Below, one piece after another: positions 62,434-64,000 of a stretch of 64,000 bases of DNA. How positions within the stretch are numbered: position 1 is the first letter of the stretch; the number at the start of each line of letters is the position of its first letter. The DNA comes from Actinoplanes italicus (GTDB lineage: Bacteria > Actinomycetota > Actinomycetes > Mycobacteriales > Micromonosporaceae): positions 206,894-270,893 of the forward strand of contig NZ_PVMZ01000017.1 of NCBI RefSeq assembly GCF_003001815.1, written 5' to 3'. Position numbers and translations under genes: made by a program. Below the pieces are notes generated by a model, which was given only the letters and a program-made list of their open reading frames with translations, ran no database searches and was not told the origin of the DNA.

Positions 62434-63474
62434 TCAGAGGTCGTGGCGGTTTTCCGTCAGGGACAGCGCCAGCCGGACGGCGTCGGCGCGCCCCCGCGCG
62501 CCGAGCTTGCGGTAGACCGCGGACAGGTGCCGTTCCACGGTGTGCACGGCGATCCCCAGATGCCGGGCGATCTCGGTGTTCGAGTCACCGGCGCTGAGCA
62601 GCCGCAACACGTCCCGTTCCCGCGGGGTGAGGCTCGTGCCGTTGCGGCGTTCCACGCGGCCACCGGTGACGAAGCCGGTGACCAGCCGCAGATCGGCCGC
62701 CTGGTTCTCGATGAACAGGGTCGGCGTCGAACCGGGCAGCTCGACGAACCGGGCGACCGGCAGCCCACCGGCCAGCCGCCGGGACGTCTCGGCCGGGATC
62801 CGCTGCTCACCCTGCCGGTGCAGGACCAGCGTGGGCGCGCGGACGGCCGGCAGCTCCGCGGTGACGTCGATGTCGCGGGCCGCCTCGATCCAGGCTTTGA
62901 AGACCGGTGCCGTCGTGGCGGTCCGGAACGCCTCGGCGGTCCACCGGCCGGAGGCTGCCTCGTCCCAGCCGAGCCAGGCGGTCGCGGCCGCGTCGGCGAA
63001 CAGGCCCCAGTCCTGGTCGACCAGCGACAGCAGCGCCTGTGTCTGGGCCGGCAACATCGCCTCACGCAGCCGGGACGTGCCGCCGAACAGCACCAGGCGC
63101 TCGACCCGCCCCGGTGACCTGGCCGCGAACGCGATCGCCGTCGGCACCGAGTGGTAGTAGCCGAGCAGGGTGGCACGCTGCAGGCCGGCGGCGTCCAGAA
63201 CCGCGGTCAGGTCACGCAGGTGGGCGTCGACCCCGAGGTCGCCGAGGTCGACGCGCCGGTCCGAGGTACCGGTGCCACGGCCGTCGTACAGCACCACGGT
63301 CAGCTCACGGGCCAGTCCGAGATAGGCGTCCCGCAACGCGGGGATGCGCCACTGCGCCACGATGTTGCTCAGCGACGGCATCCACACCAGCGCCGGACCT
63401 CGCCCGAACACCTGATAGCCGATGGACACACCGTCGGCGGTCCGGGCGAATCGCACATCGGGCAGCCCCTCCAC
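62434..63474 (-). CDS. Alpha/beta-hydrolase-like sensor fused to LuxR DNA-binding domain
   Basis: Product of 346 residues from a GTG at 63474 with no clear ribosome site, possibly leaderless. Residues 1-270 are an alpha/beta-hydrolase fold (VSIGYQVFGRGPALVWMPSLS, VVLYDGRGTGTSDR). The nucleophile elbow reads LLGYYHSVPTA, with no serine at the normal GxSxG position. The region for the catalytic histidine reads LPGSTPTLF, without one. The C-terminal 65 residues are a LuxR helix-turn-helix (LTPRERDVLRLLSAGDSN, VHTVERHLSAVYRKLGARGR). It is best read as a ligand-sensing regulator, not an enzyme. It may control the reductase and cyclase genes downstream. Confidence 0.85.
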   Translation of the reverse strand: MEGLPDVRFARTADGVSIGYQVFGRGPALVWMPSLSNIVAQWRIPALRDAYLGLARELTVVLYDGRGTGTSDRRVDLGDLGVDAHLRDLTAVLDAAGLQRATLLGYYHSVPTAIAFAARSPGRVERLVLFGGTSRLREAMLPAQTQALLSLVDQDWGLFADAAATAWLGWDEAASGRWTAEAFRTATTAPVFKAWIEAARDIDVTAELPAVRAPTLVLHRQGEQRIPAETSRRLAGGLPVARFVELPGSTPTLFIENQAADLRLVTGFVTGGRVERRNGTSLTPRERDVLRLLSAGDSNTEIARHLGIAVHTVERHLSAVYRKLGARGRADAVRLALSLTENRHDL

Positions 63475-63532
63475 CGAACCAGTATCGCCCCAGGACGTAC
63501 CGTGCTGGGTTCGGGCTAGGGCTGGGGGCAGC

Positions 63533-63889
63533 GTGTTGGCAGGTCGTGTTCTGGTGGCCGCGGGGCTGGTGACGTTCGCGCTGGCGGGGTGCAGCGACGA
63601 CTCGGGGGAGTGGGTGGCGCCGCAGCCGGGCGCGTCGCGCACGCCGGGCCAGGAGGCGGCGCCGCTGTCCGACAAGCAGAAGGCGTTCCTGGAGCAGGTG
63701 ACGGCCGCGGACGCGAAGGCCGGCGCGAACGAGAGCGCCCTCGACTTCGGCCGCGGCATCTGCCTCGACACCGAGCAGGGAAAGACGGACGCCCAGGTGA
63801 CACGGAACGCGGCGAACCGGTTCGCGGTGGACACGGCCATCGCCAAGACGATCGTGAAGGCGGCCCGGACGAATCTGTGCGAGAAGTAG
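63533..63889 (+). CDS. DUF732 family lipoprotein
   Basis: Product of 118 residues from the GTG at 63533 (GGGGG 4 nt upstream). A lipoprotein signal ends in the lipobox VTFALAGCSDD (C about residue 20). The DUF732 part has KAFLEQVTAADAKAG, DFGRGICLDTEQG and ARTNLCEK with two conserved cysteines. It is divergent from the hydrolase-LuxR gene, with about 58 bp between the starts, and might be under its control. It resembles in layout the DUF732 lipoprotein at 50769. Confidence 0.8.
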   Translation: MLAGRVLVAAGLVTFALAGCSDDSGEWVAPQPGASRTPGQEAAPLSDKQKAFLEQVTAADAKAGANESALDFGRGICLDTEQGKTDAQVTRNAANRFAVDTAIAKTIVKAARTNLCEK

Positions 63890-63935
63890 CCGTCCTGGGA
63901 CCTGGGCGTGATCGTGCGCTGACAGTGTGTCGGCT

Positions 63936-64000
63936 GTGAACACTGTTCGGGGGAGGGCGTTCGCGTGGCTGGCGCATCCGGTGACGGTTGCCGCGCTGGC
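63936..64000 (+). CDS. Start of a membrane protein gene (3' end outside window)
   Basis: From the GTG at 63936 the frame reads MNTVRGRAFAWLAHPVTVAAL and is open to the window end. The run AWLAHPVTVAAL resembles the first helix of an actinobacterial integral membrane protein family. Too little is present to go further. Confidence 0.45.
   Translation, partial: MNTVRGRAFAWLAHPVTVAAL

Overview
The window is a very GC-rich, gene-dense actinobacterial chromosome segment. High third-position GC, frequent GTG starts, F420-dependent enzymes (PPOX class, DUF385 class), a TIGR03089 protein, paired DUF6230/DUF6114 genes and DUF732 lipoproteins point to Micromonosporaceae. Actinoplanes is the most likely genus, but that is an inference. 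I recognise no rRNA, tRNA, phage, insertion sequence or CRISPR array. All positions and identities were read by eye.

Layout. 0-5.4 kb: end of a flavin oxidoreductase, the DUF6230/DUF6114 pair, a CHASE3 histidine kinase and an inverted remnant of a related kinase. 5.4-8.9 kb: a xanthine-dehydrogenase-type enzyme as an FAD subunit plus a fused Fe-S/molybdenum subunit. 9-13.5 kb: RibD-like reductase, HIT-like protein, lactate permease, AraC regulator, DUF2000 protein. 13.5-17.7 kb: a sugar ABC importer operon (ChvE/GguA/GguB type) with a strong hairpin after the binding-protein gene and a good terminator at the end. 17.8-23.7 kb: F420 reductase, then a methyltransferase / alpha-alpha toroid protein / methyltransferase / GT4 group and a ricin-lectin membrane protein. 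24.3-27.6 kb: a MerR and VIT/VWA operon behind a double palindromic operator. 27.7-33.6 kb: a secreted gluzincin-like peptidase, and an ABC exporter divergent from a two-component system. 33.7-41.4 kb: S66 peptidase, DUF6343-like protein, APC permease with a long disordered tail, CPBP protease, TerC, DODA-type dioxygenase. 41.7-46 kb: the inositol catabolism genes iolB, iolD and iolA/mmsA. 46-52.9 kb: a broken serine hydrolase, a heme peroxidase fused to two LysM domains, a GNAT protein, small secreted proteins and an S1C protease. 54.5-64 kb: a repeat-expanded leucine-rich protein, deaminase, serine hydrolase, a Ser/Thr kinase translationally coupled to a membrane protein, cyclase, deazaflavin reductase, a hydrolase-LuxR fusion and a second DUF732 lipoprotein.

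The most unusual feature is the amount of short tandem repeat DNA, with periods of about 14 to 53 bp. It lies both between genes, mostly 3' of them, and in frame inside several proteins. Two repeats stand out. A module of about 500-590 bp starts exactly at the TAG stop codon of two unrelated genes 16 kb apart, in the same orientation relative to each gene. A roughly 40-bp tandem array of about 13 units, each able to form a hairpin, lies between two convergent genes. I found no coherent new defence or biosynthetic system. The repeat modules are the best candidates for undescribed biology here.
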